Below are positions 32,748 to 41,505 of a DNA stretch of 64,000 nt, piece by piece (position 1 is the stretch's first letter; every line of letters starts with the position of its first letter). This DNA comes from CAYYKK01 sp046351395. GTDB lineage: Bacteria; Myxococcota_A; Polyangia; Polyangiales; Polyangiaceae. The stretch covers positions 1-64,000 of the forward strand of contig JAXLYP010000017.1 of NCBI GenBank assembly GCA_046351395.1, written 5' to 3'. Both the position numbers and the translations under genes were made by a program. The notes under the pieces were generated by a model that was not told where the DNA came from, searched no databases, and saw nothing but the letters and a program-made list of their open reading frames with translations.

Positions 32748-33692
32748 TCACCTCGCGGCTCCCGGTCGGCGCCGCCGATCGACGAATCGGACGAAGCGCT
32801 GGGCGAGGCCGCTGCGTGGAGCGTTCGACGGGAAGATGGCGTAGACCGGCGGCGAGGCGAGCCGGTACGCGGGGAGGATCTCGACGAGCCGCTGCGCCTC
32901 CAGATCGTGGGCTGCCATCGCAGAGGGAACCATCGCGACGCCCGCTCCGCCCCGCGCCAATCCGACGAGCGCGGCGGCGGCGTCCGCGGTGACGCGCGCG
33001 CGGAACGGGAGCTCGACGCGCGCGTCCGTGGCGCGTGAGAAGAACTCGGCGACGGGCGGGCGCGAGCGGAGCCCGATCCAGTCCCAACTCGCGAGGTCGC
33101 GCGGATGCGATGGCGCCGCGCGCTCCGCAGCGTACGCGGGGCTCGACACGAGCTTGCGCTCGAAGTCGAACAGCCGCCGGGCGAGGAGCGCGCTGTCGCG
33201 CAGCGCCCCCGCACGGATCGCCAGGTCCATGCCCTCGTCGACGACGTCGACCTGCGTGTCCGATAGATGGAGGCTCACGGCGACGCGGGGGTGCGCGCGC
33301 GCGAAGGCCGCGAGATCCTCGTACAGCGCATCGGTGAGGATCGCGGCCGGAGCCGCGACGCGGAGTGTTCCCTTCGGGCTGTCCGCGAGGTCCCCTACGG
33401 CGCTCACCCCCTCTTCTGCGGCCGCGATCATCACGCGCGCAGACGCGAGCAGCGCCGCGCCCGCCTCGGTGAGCGTGACCGATCGAGTCGTCCGGTAAAG
33501 GAGGGCGACGCCGAGCGCGGCCTCGAGCTCGGAGACGTGGTGGCTCACGACCGACGGCGAGAGGCCGAGCGCGGACGCCGCGCCACGAAACGATCCGAGC
33601 TCCGCGGTGCGCGCGAACACCGCGATCGCCCGGAGGTGGTCGAGGGACCGGGGGCGGGAGCGCGTCGGGGCCACTGTTCGATTCTGTCGCAC
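32748..33692 (-). CDS. LysR family transcriptional regulator
   Basis: This protein of about 314 residues has an N-terminal winged helix-turn-helix (LRAIAVFARTAELGSFRGAA, LGLSPSVVSHHVSELEAALG) and a C-terminal periplasmic-binding-like effector domain. It is typical of the LTTR subgroup that ends with a basic C-terminus. GTG 33692 or GTG 33674 may start translation; both overlap the palindrome at 33672-33696. It is divergent from the NTF2-like gene at 33793, the classical arrangement in which an LTTR controls its neighbour. Confidence 0.92.
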   Translation of the reverse strand: MRQNRTVAPTRSRPRSLDHLRAIAVFARTAELGSFRGAASALGLSPSVVSHHVSELEAALGVALLYRTTRSVTLTEAGAALLASARVMIAAAEEGVSAVGDLADSPKGTLRVAAPAAILTDALYEDLAAFARAHPRVAVSLHLSDTQVDVVDEGMDLAIRAGALRDSALLARRLFDFERKLVSSPAYAAERAAPSHPRDLASWDWIGLRSRPPVAEFFSRATDARVELPFRARVTADAAAALVGLARGGAGVAMVPSAMAAHDLEAQRLVEILPAYRLASPPVYAIFPSNAPRSGLAQRFVRFVDRRRRPGAAR

Positions 33693-33696
33693 AGTG
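33672..33696. promoter_or_regulatory. LysR-box-like inverted repeat
   Basis: CACTGT at 33672-33677 and ACAGTG at 33691-33696 form a perfect inverted repeat with a 13-base spacer. It lies in the start region of the LysR gene, about 100 bp from the divergent gene, and could be the regulator's autoregulatory operator. LTTR sites usually read T-N11-A, and this arrangement is close to but not exactly that. Confidence 0.45.
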
Positions 33697-33792
33697 CGAT
33701 CCGCTGCCAGCCGTTGTAGCCCTGGGCCCGGCTCCTAGGTTCGTCGCTCGCCACGGGGAGTACCCGCGGCGCCCGAACGAAGGAGACGACCC

Positions 33793-34206
33793 ATGACGAA
33801 CCTCGAAGAGACCGTGCTGCCGTTTTACCGAGAGTGCCTGACCGTGCGCCCCGGCGGCGATCCCGCGGCGGTGATGAGGCGGATCCTCTCGGACGACTTT
33901 CAATCCATCGGGAGCGTGGACGTGAAGACGCGCGATCAGCTGAGCGCGCAGATTGGCTTCTTCTGGAAGCTCATCCCGGATCTGCGCTGGGAGGTCGCGG
34001 AGGCTCTGCCGTCTTCTCAGGACCGCCTGATCGTCCGCTCGATCGCGTCCGGGACGCCGAAGGGAGACTTCATGGGCCTCCCGACCGACGGCACGCGGAG
34101 CTTCAAGATCATGACGATCGACATCCACACGGTCGTCAGCGGACGCGTGAGCCGAGTCCACCACCTCGAGGATTGGGTCACCGCGATGAAGCAACTCAAG
34201 GGCTGA
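33793..34206 (+). CDS. SnoaL-like NTF2-fold protein
   Basis: This 137-residue protein has the small alpha/beta-barrel pattern of SnoaL-like polyketide cyclases and ester cyclases: an N-terminal helix, FWKLIPDLRWEVAEAL, GDFMGLPTDGTRSFKIMTIDIHTV and a final helix with HHLEDWVTAMKQL. These proteins bind small hydrophobic substrates, and many have unknown reactions. An AAGGAG Shine-Dalgarno lies nine bases before ATG 33793. The divergent LysR gene is its likely regulator. Confidence 0.85.
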   Translation: MTNLEETVLPFYRECLTVRPGGDPAAVMRRILSDDFQSIGSVDVKTRDQLSAQIGFFWKLIPDLRWEVAEALPSSQDRLIVRSIASGTPKGDFMGLPTDGTRSFKIMTIDIHTVVSGRVSRVHHLEDWVTAMKQLKG

Positions 34207-34244
34207 GGCTTGACCCGTGCCGCGGAGCCGCGGCCTACTGGGGC

Positions 34245-35162
34245 ATGCGCTTCAACGTTCGAGCTCGCTCCGCTGCTTGGACCATGATCGTCTCGCTGCT
34301 CGTCGCGTGCGATGACGCGACGGGATCGGGCGCGGGGGGCGCGAGTGCATCGAGCGGGAGCGTCGGCTCGACGCAGGCGAGCACGGGCCAGGCGAGCTCG
34401 GGGCAAGGGACGACGGGCGCGACGAGCTCGGGCGCCACGTCGTCCGCGTCCACCGGGACCGGGATGGGTTGTCCGTTGCTCGTCGACACGTTCGACGGCG
34501 CGGCGCTCTCGCCCTGTTGGACGGCGCTGAACGGGCCCGGATCCGCGTCGCCGCTGTTCTCGGTCGCGCTCGCGTCGGGCGCGCTGCACCTCGTCGCGAC
34601 GAACGGCGCGTCGGGCGTCTGGTACCAGGGCAGCACCAAGTCGCTCCTCTACCAAACCGTCGCCGCCGACCACTTCAAGGTCACGACCACGGTGCACCCG
34701 CGCAAGCGGACGAACGCGAACGCCGCGCCCACGAACCCGCTCCACGTCGGCGGCTTGATGGTGCGTGATCCCGCGTCGAACGGCGGCGCGACCGAGAGCT
34801 ACGTGTTCATCATGGCCGGTTCGAACGAGCAAGCGCAGCCCGGCGTGGAGGTGAAGAGCACGACGAATGGCGTCAGCCTCTTCTCCGAACCGGTGTGGGC
34901 CGACCCGCTCGCCGCGGATCTGCGCGTGTGCCGTCTCGGGAGCGACTTCTACCTCTACAAGCGCGTCGTCGGCTCCGGCGCGTGGCAGCTCGCCGACCAC
35001 CAGGGCGAGGCCAAGCCCATCGCGCGCCCCGATCTCCCGATGACCGTGCAAGTCGGGCTCGCGCTGAACTTCAACGGACCGGACAACGATCTCGACGTCG
35101 CGTTCGACGCCGTGGATCTCGGCCCCTCGCCGGCGACGGCCGCGGACTGTACCTCCGACTGA
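34245..35162 (+). CDS. Lipoprotein with LamG/concanavalin-like beta-sandwich
   Basis: This lipoprotein of about 305 residues has a signal (SAAWTMIVSLLVAC), then a long Ser/Thr/Gly/Ala linker (residues 27-75) typical of myxobacterial surface lipoproteins. The folded domain begins LLVDTFDGAALSPCWTALNG and continues with beta-strand patterns ending DLDVAFDAVDLG. It resembles the laminin-G/DUF1349-type beta-sandwich domains used for carbohydrate binding. ATG 34245 is used; ATG 34284 would shorten the signal. The function is unknown. Confidence 0.75.
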   Translation: MRFNVRARSAAWTMIVSLLVACDDATGSGAGGASASSGSVGSTQASTGQASSGQGTTGATSSGATSSASTGTGMGCPLLVDTFDGAALSPCWTALNGPGSASPLFSVALASGALHLVATNGASGVWYQGSTKSLLYQTVAADHFKVTTTVHPRKRTNANAAPTNPLHVGGLMVRDPASNGGATESYVFIMAGSNEQAQPGVEVKSTTNGVSLFSEPVWADPLAADLRVCRLGSDFYLYKRVVGSGAWQLADHQGEAKPIARPDLPMTVQVGLALNFNGPDNDLDVAFDAVDLGPSPATAADCTSD

Positions 35163-35287
35163 GGTTCGCGGCGCGCGCCCGACGCAACTGCCGTCCATCT
35201 CTCGCTGGCGCGAGGCGCGAGCCGATTGGCGCGAAAGCACCATCGACGAGGATCGACGCGCGCGCGGAGACTGGCCAACACCGTCGC

Positions 35288-35590
35288 ATGCGACATGCCC
35301 TTCGGACCTCGAGTGTCTTCCTCGGCTTCCTCCTCCTCGTCGGCGCCACGTTCGCCTGCGGCTCGAACGCGGAGGCGACGGCGGTCTGTGAGAAGGCGAA
35401 CGCGCGCTGGACGGCGTGCATGATCGAGCTCATGGGGCCGAACGCGGCGGCGCTCGCGAAGGAGAAGACAGACATTGCGGGGTGCGCGTCGGAGGAGAAG
35501 ACCGTCGCGATGTACGCGGAGTGTCTGCCCAAGGCCACGTGCACGGACTTCACGCAATGCATGTTCGCGCACGTCGAAGAGACGATGTGA
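35288..35590 (+). CDS. Small six-cysteine lipoprotein
   Basis: This 100-residue lipoprotein has a signal MRHALRTSSVFLGFLLLVGA and lipobox TFAC. The mature part has six cysteines in a helical pattern (AVCEKANARWTACMIELMG, AGCASEEKTVAMYAECLPK, ATCTDFTQCMF). This suggests a disulphide-stapled helical hairpin like other small myxobacterial secreted proteins. The function is unknown. It ends ten bases before the convergent OmpA-like gene. Confidence 0.75.
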   Translation: MRHALRTSSVFLGFLLLVGATFACGSNAEATAVCEKANARWTACMIELMGPNAAALAKEKTDIAGCASEEKTVAMYAECLPKATCTDFTQCMFAHVEETM

Positions 35591-35600
35591 GCGCGGGTCT

Positions 35601-36107
35601 TCAGCGGTGCGGCTCGGCGTGCGCGTCGCCGAGCCAGACGTCGACGTGAACACCCTGACACGCCTCTGCCTTCGCCTCGCACGGCGGTCCGGGGTTCTTC
35701 ACGACGACGCGCGCCCCGGAGACCTTGTGCTCGATGAACCAGTTCCGGAGCGCCTCGCCCCGGCGGAGCGCCTTCGAACGGTCATTCGTCGAGTCACCTG
35801 TCGATAGCGCCGAACCCGTCAGCTCGACGTGTCCGGTGGGGCTGCTGGCGAGCTTCGCGACGAGGTCGTCGAGCGCCTTCACGCCCTCGGGCGTCTCGCT
35901 CGGCTCCGTGTCGAACGCGAGGAAGAGTTGGGCGTCGGGAGTCGGAGCGGGCGCGGCGCTCGCGCTCGGTTCGACGGACGGTGAGCCGCTCGGCGCTGAG
36001 GACGCCACGGTCGCATGAACGTCGTTGGAGCCGCACGCGGCGCTCGTCAGCGCGACGAAGAGCGCGACGAAGTCACTCCGTCTCGAACCCGAAGAAGAGC
36101 CTACCAC
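35601..36107 (-). CDS. OmpA-like lipoprotein
   Basis: This protein of about 168 residues, read from GTG 36107, has a lipoprotein signal ending in ALTSAAC, a Ser/Pro/Ala linker and a C-terminal domain resembling the OmpA peptidoglycan-binding fold (LFLAFDTEP, then ALDDLVAKLASSPTGHVELTG, then RGEALRNWFIEHKVSGARVVV). The usual NxxLSxxRA core is only partly conserved (NDRSKALRRGEAL), so binding is uncertain. The start overlaps the upstream gene by 35 bases, so a downstream start cannot be excluded. Confidence 0.6.
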   Translation of the reverse strand: MVGSSSGSRRSDFVALFVALTSAACGSNDVHATVASSAPSGSPSVEPSASAAPAPTPDAQLFLAFDTEPSETPEGVKALDDLVAKLASSPTGHVELTGSALSTGDSTNDRSKALRRGEALRNWFIEHKVSGARVVVKNPGPPCEAKAEACQGVHVDVWLGDAHAEPHR

Positions 36108-36648
36108 CGCCGACGAGCGTACCCATCGGACGCGCCGTCTCGAACCCCGAATCGTCCACCGCTGTGCCGGCGTACGTCGCGCCGACGATCCCGTCGGCGC
36201 CGACGAGGAGCACGCCCCCCCGATCGTGGTCGAAGCGGAGCGCCGCGCGGGCGACGCCAAAGCCGTAGCTCGCGGTGTTCGGGCCATAGCCGAACCGGAG
36301 AAAATACAGGCCGCCCACGCCGCCGCCCAACCCGAGCAGGAGCACGCGCCCGGGCTCGAACGACGCGATCGCGCCCACGTTCGATCGGCCGCAGAACAGG
36401 CAGTTCTCGAGCATCAGCGTGGCGTCGATGGTGAACCCCTCGGCGAACCTCGCGCCGAGCGCGCCCTCCATCGCGACGCCGCCGACCCACGTCGAGCCCG
36501 CGTTCGCGAAGCCCCCGCCCACCAGCGCGCCCCCGTGAAGGCGGGGGAAGCTCCCCTCCTCGGCCTGCGCCATCGGCGCGCCGATGGCGGCGGTCGCAGC
36601 AGCGGTGACAGACAAAAGAGCACCATAGAACGCAGCCCGTCGTTGCAT
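36073..36648 (-). CDS. Outer-membrane beta-barrel-like protein
   Basis: This 191-residue protein starts at ATG 36648 with a signal peptide ending in PMAQA. The mature part alternates hydrophobic and polar residues with many glycines and aromatic girdle residues (GALVGGGFANAGSTW, GVGGLYFLRFGYGPNTASYGFGVARAALRFD) and ends in LFFGFETE. This is the pattern of a small outer-membrane barrel, although it lacks the terminal Phe. The function is unknown. The stop overlaps the following OmpA-like gene, suggesting co-expression at the cell surface. Confidence 0.65.
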   Translation of the reverse strand: MQRRAAFYGALLSVTAAATAAIGAPMAQAEEGSFPRLHGGALVGGGFANAGSTWVGGVAMEGALGARFAEGFTIDATLMLENCLFCGRSNVGAIASFEPGRVLLLGLGGGVGGLYFLRFGYGPNTASYGFGVARAALRFDHDRGGVLLVGADGIVGATYAGTAVDDSGFETARPMGTLVGGGRLFFGFETE

Positions 36649-36821
36649 CCGCGAGACCCCGGCGATGTTCGAAGGAAGAGCGCGACCCAAATGTCATGCG
36701 GTCGCGCGAAGCGAGCTCGAAAAGCCGCGCTTCCGCGCGCGGCGACGCCCGCGTCGCAAGCGTCGCGCCAAAGGGTGAGCTCGCTCGCGCCGGCGCCGGC
36801 GCGCGAGCGCCGCAACGCGGG

Positions 36822-38276
36822 TCAGGCCACGCGCTTGACGGAGCGTGGAGCCTTCGCGCGCGGCCGGAGATCCTTCGAACGGTCGTGACGCACGTTGAAG
36901 CGCTCGAGGATCTCGTCGCGCCGCTCGATGGCCTTCTTTCGGTCGAGCACGATCTTTTGACCGTCCGCGAGCTCCACCGTCACGTAGGGCCCGGCGCCCT
37001 CCTCGACGATCTGCACGAGCTGGCGCAAGGTCGCGATCGTCTGCCCGTCGACCTTCGTGACGATGTGGTTCTCGTACTCGTGGTACCCCTGGTTCATCTC
37101 GTCCGCGAGGACCTTCTGGAGGATCACGACCTCCTGCCGGACGGCGGTGCGGATCGACGTCTCGTATGTCGTCATGAGCTCGTTGGGAGCGGCCTTCCAC
37201 CACTCGTGACCCCAGCTCTTCAGGTAGTCGCGCGTGAGGGGCGCGAAGAGCACGCCCCCGAAGATGAAATACGTCGGCATCACGTCGTAGCGATCCTCGG
37301 GGACGAGGAGGCTCGGGCCAGCGAGCGTGACCTCGAGCTCGAGGCGCTTGCGCTCGCGCAAGATCGACAGCTTGAGGCGCTCTCCAACGTGGCGGAGCGC
37401 GACGCGGAAGCTGTGATCCACGAGCTCGCCGCGCCGGAGCGTGAGCGTCCCGTCCGGGCCGACCTCTTCGCCGTCGATCGCGAGCAGCACGTCCCCCTCC
37501 TTGAGGATGCCCCACGCGCTCGACTGGTACGCGACGCGAACGACGAACACGCCCCCGCCGCCCGGGCTGAGGCCGAGCGACTTGCGGTGCGTCGCGGACT
37601 CGAGGCGCTGCCAGATCACGCCGAGGCTGGGGAACACGAGGGGGCGCTTCGCCGCGAGATCCGCGAGGAAGTGCTGCACGACGGGCAGGGAGATCGCGTA
37701 CGCGATGTTCTGCGTCTCGTCGAGCGATTGGAAGGCGACGCCGATGAGCTTGTCGCCCTTGAACACGGGGCCCCCGCTGTTGCCGGAGTTGACGGCCGCG
37801 TCGATCTGGATGGCGAGGAGCGGGCGCTGGCTGTGCGCGTACGGCGAGACCTCGATGCGCGAGACCACGCCCTGCGTGAGGGACAGGCGATCGCCGCCGA
37901 TCGGGTATCCGCACACGGTCACGTGATCGCCGAGCTCCGGGAGCTCCCCGAACTGGATGGGCGTCGCGCCCTCCCAAAACTCCTCCTTCTTGACGCGCAG
38001 CAGCGCGAGGTCGCACTCGTGGCAGACGCCCTCGACCTCGGCCGCGAACTTGTGCGATTGACCGAACCGACGGAGCTCGACGAACACCTGGTTCTGGACG
38101 ACGTGCGCGTTCGTGAGGACGCGCAGGCCCCGCGCCGTCTCGATGATCGCGCCGGACCCGGAGCTCGAGGTCGGGCCGTGCATCTGCCAGGGTTGCTCGT
38201 AGTCGGGAGCGTCCGACACGGTCAGGACCTTGACGACCGAGTGCAGGACGGGCTTCTGGGAGGCGCGTTTGGTCAA
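36822..38276 (-). CDS. Deg-type (HtrA-like) serine protease with PDZ domain
   Basis: This 484-residue chymotrypsin-fold protease has all three catalytic residues in place: His58 in TNAHVVQ, Asp89 in CDLALLRV and Ser167 in NSGNSGGPVF. A PDZ domain follows (about 250-330, SSAWGILKEGDVLLAIDGEEV) and a second region resembles the extra PDZ-like domain of plant Deg9-type enzymes. There is no signal peptide, so it may act in the cytoplasm, unlike DegP. The start (TTG 38276) is weakly supported, because no Shine-Dalgarno is visible and the first alternative start lies well inside the domain. Confidence 0.88.
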   Translation of the reverse strand: MTKRASQKPVLHSVVKVLTVSDAPDYEQPWQMHGPTSSSGSGAIIETARGLRVLTNAHVVQNQVFVELRRFGQSHKFAAEVEGVCHECDLALLRVKKEEFWEGATPIQFGELPELGDHVTVCGYPIGGDRLSLTQGVVSRIEVSPYAHSQRPLLAIQIDAAVNSGNSGGPVFKGDKLIGVAFQSLDETQNIAYAISLPVVQHFLADLAAKRPLVFPSLGVIWQRLESATHRKSLGLSPGGGGVFVVRVAYQSSAWGILKEGDVLLAIDGEEVGPDGTLTLRRGELVDHSFRVALRHVGERLKLSILRERKRLELEVTLAGPSLLVPEDRYDVMPTYFIFGGVLFAPLTRDYLKSWGHEWWKAAPNELMTTYETSIRTAVRQEVVILQKVLADEMNQGYHEYENHIVTKVDGQTIATLRQLVQIVEEGAGPYVTVELADGQKIVLDRKKAIERRDEILERFNVRHDRSKDLRPRAKAPRSVKRVA

Positions 38277-38406
38277 AGGATGGGTGGCCTACCGAACCCC
38301 TCGTCGCGCCACAAGCCATCGCGAGAACACCTGTGTTTCACCGGCTCCCCGCGACGACAGGAATCGGACGGCCCGGTCGGCGCGGACGTTGCGAGCTCCG
38401 CCCCCC

Positions 38407-39240
38407 ATGAGCCGGACCGTCCGAACATCGACGCTCGCCGCTTGCGCCGTCGCGCTCTCCTGCGCCCTGGGGATCGCCCCCGCCGCGCGCGCGGAGCCCC
38501 CGGCGGACACGCCGAACCACGGTGCGCACCCCGCGCTGGTCGTGGGCGCCGCCGATCTCGCGGTGACGGGCGTGCTCGTCCCGATCGGCATCGGCATGGG
38601 CGCGGGCGTCCGAGACAACGGGTGGGAGAAGGCGTCCGCCGTGATCGGGGCGGGGTTGGGGCTCGGCGCGATCGGCGCGGCCGCCGCGATCCATGGCGAA
38701 GGAGAGGGGGCGCGAACGTTGAAAGACCCCGTGGCCGCGGGCTTCGGCTGGATGTTCACGTCGCTCGCGGCGAGCGGCGTGGGCGCGGGGCTCGGGCTCG
38801 TGATCGGCGGCGACGAGGCCGCGAAGCCCGTCGGGGGGATCCTCGCCGCGTCCTCGCTCGCGTTCCTCGCGCCCGGGATCCCGCTGATCGCGGATGGAGA
38901 GCGCACGGCCGTCGAGCCTCCGCGTTGGGGGCCGCCCGCCGAGGCCGACCGCGCGCGGACCGAGATGAACAGCCCGGCGATGGTGGGGATCGGATCGACC
39001 TGCATCGTGCTCGGCGGCCTCGGCTCCTTCATCGGGCTCGCGGGGGTCGTCGCGGGCAGTGGCATCTCGGGCAGCGGGGGGGAGCAGCTCAGCGGGATCG
39101 GCGGAGGACTCCTGGGCGGCGGGCTCGCGCTCGCGCTCGCGGTCGGCACGCCGCTCGTGGTGGTCGGCGCAAAGCGGGTCCCTGCGGCGCCGTCCGTGGG
39201 CGTCGGTCCGAGCAGGATCACGATGCGCGGCGAGTTCTGA
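38407..39240 (+). CDS. Exported multi-helix protein of unknown function
   Basis: This 277-residue protein starts at ATG 38407 with a signal peptide ending in PAARA. The mature part has five to six glycine/alanine-rich hydrophobic helices (LVVGAADLAVTGVLVPIGIG, AVIGAGLGLGAIGAAAAI, GLGLVIGGDEA and GGGLLGGGLALALAVGTPLVVVG among them). The pattern resembles other uncharacterised myxobacterial membrane proteins with alternating short loops. The function is unknown. Confidence 0.7.
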   Translation: MSRTVRTSTLAACAVALSCALGIAPAARAEPPADTPNHGAHPALVVGAADLAVTGVLVPIGIGMGAGVRDNGWEKASAVIGAGLGLGAIGAAAAIHGEGEGARTLKDPVAAGFGWMFTSLAASGVGAGLGLVIGGDEAAKPVGGILAASSLAFLAPGIPLIADGERTAVEPPRWGPPAEADRARTEMNSPAMVGIGSTCIVLGGLGSFIGLAGVVAGSGISGSGGEQLSGIGGGLLGGGLALALAVGTPLVVVGAKRVPAAPSVGVGPSRITMRGEF

Positions 39241-39286
39241 GGGCGCGGTCCTTGCGACTGCCTCGCGTCTACGCGATCGTTCACCG

Positions 39287-41481
39287 ATGGTGCGGACGCG
39301 CGCGATCTCCGCTTCGCTCGCCGCTTGTACGCTCGCGTCTCTGCTCGCGTCTCTGCTCGCGTCTCTGCTCGCGGGTTGTGGCGGGGGCATCGATCGTGGT
39401 GCGGCGCCGAGGGTGTCGACGAGCGCGAGCGCTTCTCCGGCGATCGCGTTGCCCGATCAGGATCCACCGAAGGGCACGCAGCGCGATGTCGTCGCGGTCG
39501 CCGTGGATCATGGCGCCTGGTGCGCCGCGCTCTCGGACGGCCGCGTCGCCTGCTGGGGCGTGGGCCCGCTCGGACTCGCGACGCGCCCGACGATCGTCCC
39601 CGGAGTGAAGGAAGCCCGATCGATCATCCTGGTCGACGATCAGCTCTACGTGACGCACGCGAACGGCGACGTGACCTCTCACGGTCCGCCGCTGCGGGCG
39701 AGCGCGCCGCCCCTCGTCACGGGCTCCGCGACGTTCGTCGCAGGTGAAGACGTCGCGTGTTGGATCCTGGGGAACACGAACTTCAAGTGCACGAGGCGCG
39801 CGGATCGGCGCGCCATGATCACCGGCAACGGCGCCATCGCGATCGCCGCGGGCGCGCGGCACGCGTGCTTCATCCAGAGCGACGGGAGGGAGTCCGCTGC
39901 GTGGGCGCGAACGACGCTGGGCAGCTCGGCGCTGCCGCGGCGGAGGTCGCAGCAGCCGGGCACTGCGCATCCCGTCCGCACGCCGGCGCGGGCGGTCTCG
40001 GCCGAGAGGCGCACGGCTGCGCGCTCCTCGAGGACGGCTCCGTCTCGTGCTGGGGCTCCCCCGAGGCGGCGCTCGGCGCCACCCCGGGCGCCAAGGTCGC
40101 GGGCGTGTCGGGCGCGGTCGCGATCGCGAGCGGCGATTCGAACACGTGCGCGCTCGACGCCGAGGGCGCGCCCACGTGCTGGGGCTCGAACGGCCGCGGC
40201 CAGCGAGGCGCAGGAGACGTCGGCGGGATCGACCGTCCTCCGACGCAGGTCGGTCTGGACCGCGTGACTCGGATCGCCGTCGGCGAACGCACGTGCGCGG
40301 TGACGGCCGGCATGCATCTCTTCTGTTGGGGCGAGACGGTCGCGTACGCGCCCGTGCGGGCCGACCTCACCGAGCGCGCCACCTCGCTCGCGCTCGGGGC
40401 GGGGCGCTCGTGCGCGGAGACCGAACGCGGGTCGTTCTGCTGGGGAGATCTCGACGCGCGGTTCGACCTCACGAAGCCTCGCCCAGTCCGCCGCATCCCG
40501 GAGCTCGTCGATCCCCATCGGACGGTCGAGGCGCGCCGTGCCTGGCGAGCGCCGCTATGCGATCTGCACGATCGACGGCGCGGGCCGCGTCGCGTGCACG
40601 CGCTCCGAGGACACGTTCACCGAGACGCCCGCGTCGAACGATCCCCGCGTCGTGACCCCCGGGGTCGACGACGCCGTCGACCTGGCGGTCGGGGCGTCCC
40701 ACGCGTGCGCGCTCCGCAGGAGCGGCGCCGTGGCGTGCTGGGGTGACAACTTCTACGGCGAGCTCGGCCGCGCGCCTTGCGGCGCGTTCGCGAGCGAGCG
40801 GGACCAAGTCATGGGGGACGAGCTGCCGAAGTGCAGCGCCCCCGAGGACAGTGCCCGGGACGTCCCGGGTGTCGCGGGCGCGACGGCGATCGCCGCGCGT
40901 GGGAACGTGAGCTGCGCGCTCCTCGCGCCCGGGACCGTCCAGTGTTGGGGTTCGGGGCCCGCGCGCGGCGCCATGTCAGGGCGATGGCAGCCCGGAGTGG
41001 GCCGCCTCCGCGATCGCCGGCGTCAGCGACGCCGTGCAGATCTCCGTCGGGAAGCTCCACGCGCGCGCGCGCGCACGGGCGGCGTGACGTGCTGGGGGAC
41101 CGGGGACACAAACCCTACAATCCTCGGACGGGCGCGGTCGACGCGTCGCCGCTCGGAGCGATCTCGGTCCCGTTGCACGACGTGGTGGACATCGCGTCCG
41201 GCGATCGGATCACGTGCGCGGTGAAGAAGAGCGGCGCGGTCGCGTGCTTCGGCGTGTTCGACGACGCGACTCGTGGCGGCCTCCCGGAGGACGCGATGGG
41301 GACGTGGATCTTCAGTGCAGAACCTCCCGCAACGCCTCGCGCGTCGCCGGTCGGGGGCGATCCGCGATGCGCGATCACCCGCGCCGGCACCGTCTATTGC
41401 TGGGGTCATGGGAAGGTCGGGCAGCTCGGCGACGGCAGCGGTGGGGCACGCCGATCGGGCGCGGCCATCGTCCTCGAGTAG
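39287..41481 (+). pseudogene. RCC1-repeat lipoprotein with about five frameshifts
   Basis: ATG 39287 opens a lipoprotein signal peptide (LASLLASLLASLLAGC). The following RCC1-type repeats are spread over three frames. Breaks lie near 39887, 40537, 40995, 41065 (in a GC-dinucleotide run at 41061-41074) and 41107. Each segment is otherwise a clean RCC1 reading, for example HGCALLEDGSVSCWG, GERTCAVTAGMHLFCWG, GASHACALRRSGAVACWG, ACARTGGVTCWG-like and TRAGTVYCWGHGKVGQLGDG, with no in-frame stop. Two indels look like extra bases and three like lost ones. The gene is either recently dead or damaged by base-calling errors. If intact it would be a surface propeller of about 731 residues. Confidence 0.7.
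39331..39373 (+). repeat. 12-bp tandem repeat in a lipoprotein signal peptide
   Basis: GCTCGCGTCTCT occurs three times in a row, then a partial fourth unit, encoding the LASL repeats of the signal peptide. Copy changes would lengthen or shorten the hydrophobic core by four residues without altering frame. Confidence 0.75.
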
Positions 41482-41505
41482 AGCGCGCGAGACTCGCGGC
41501 GCGCC

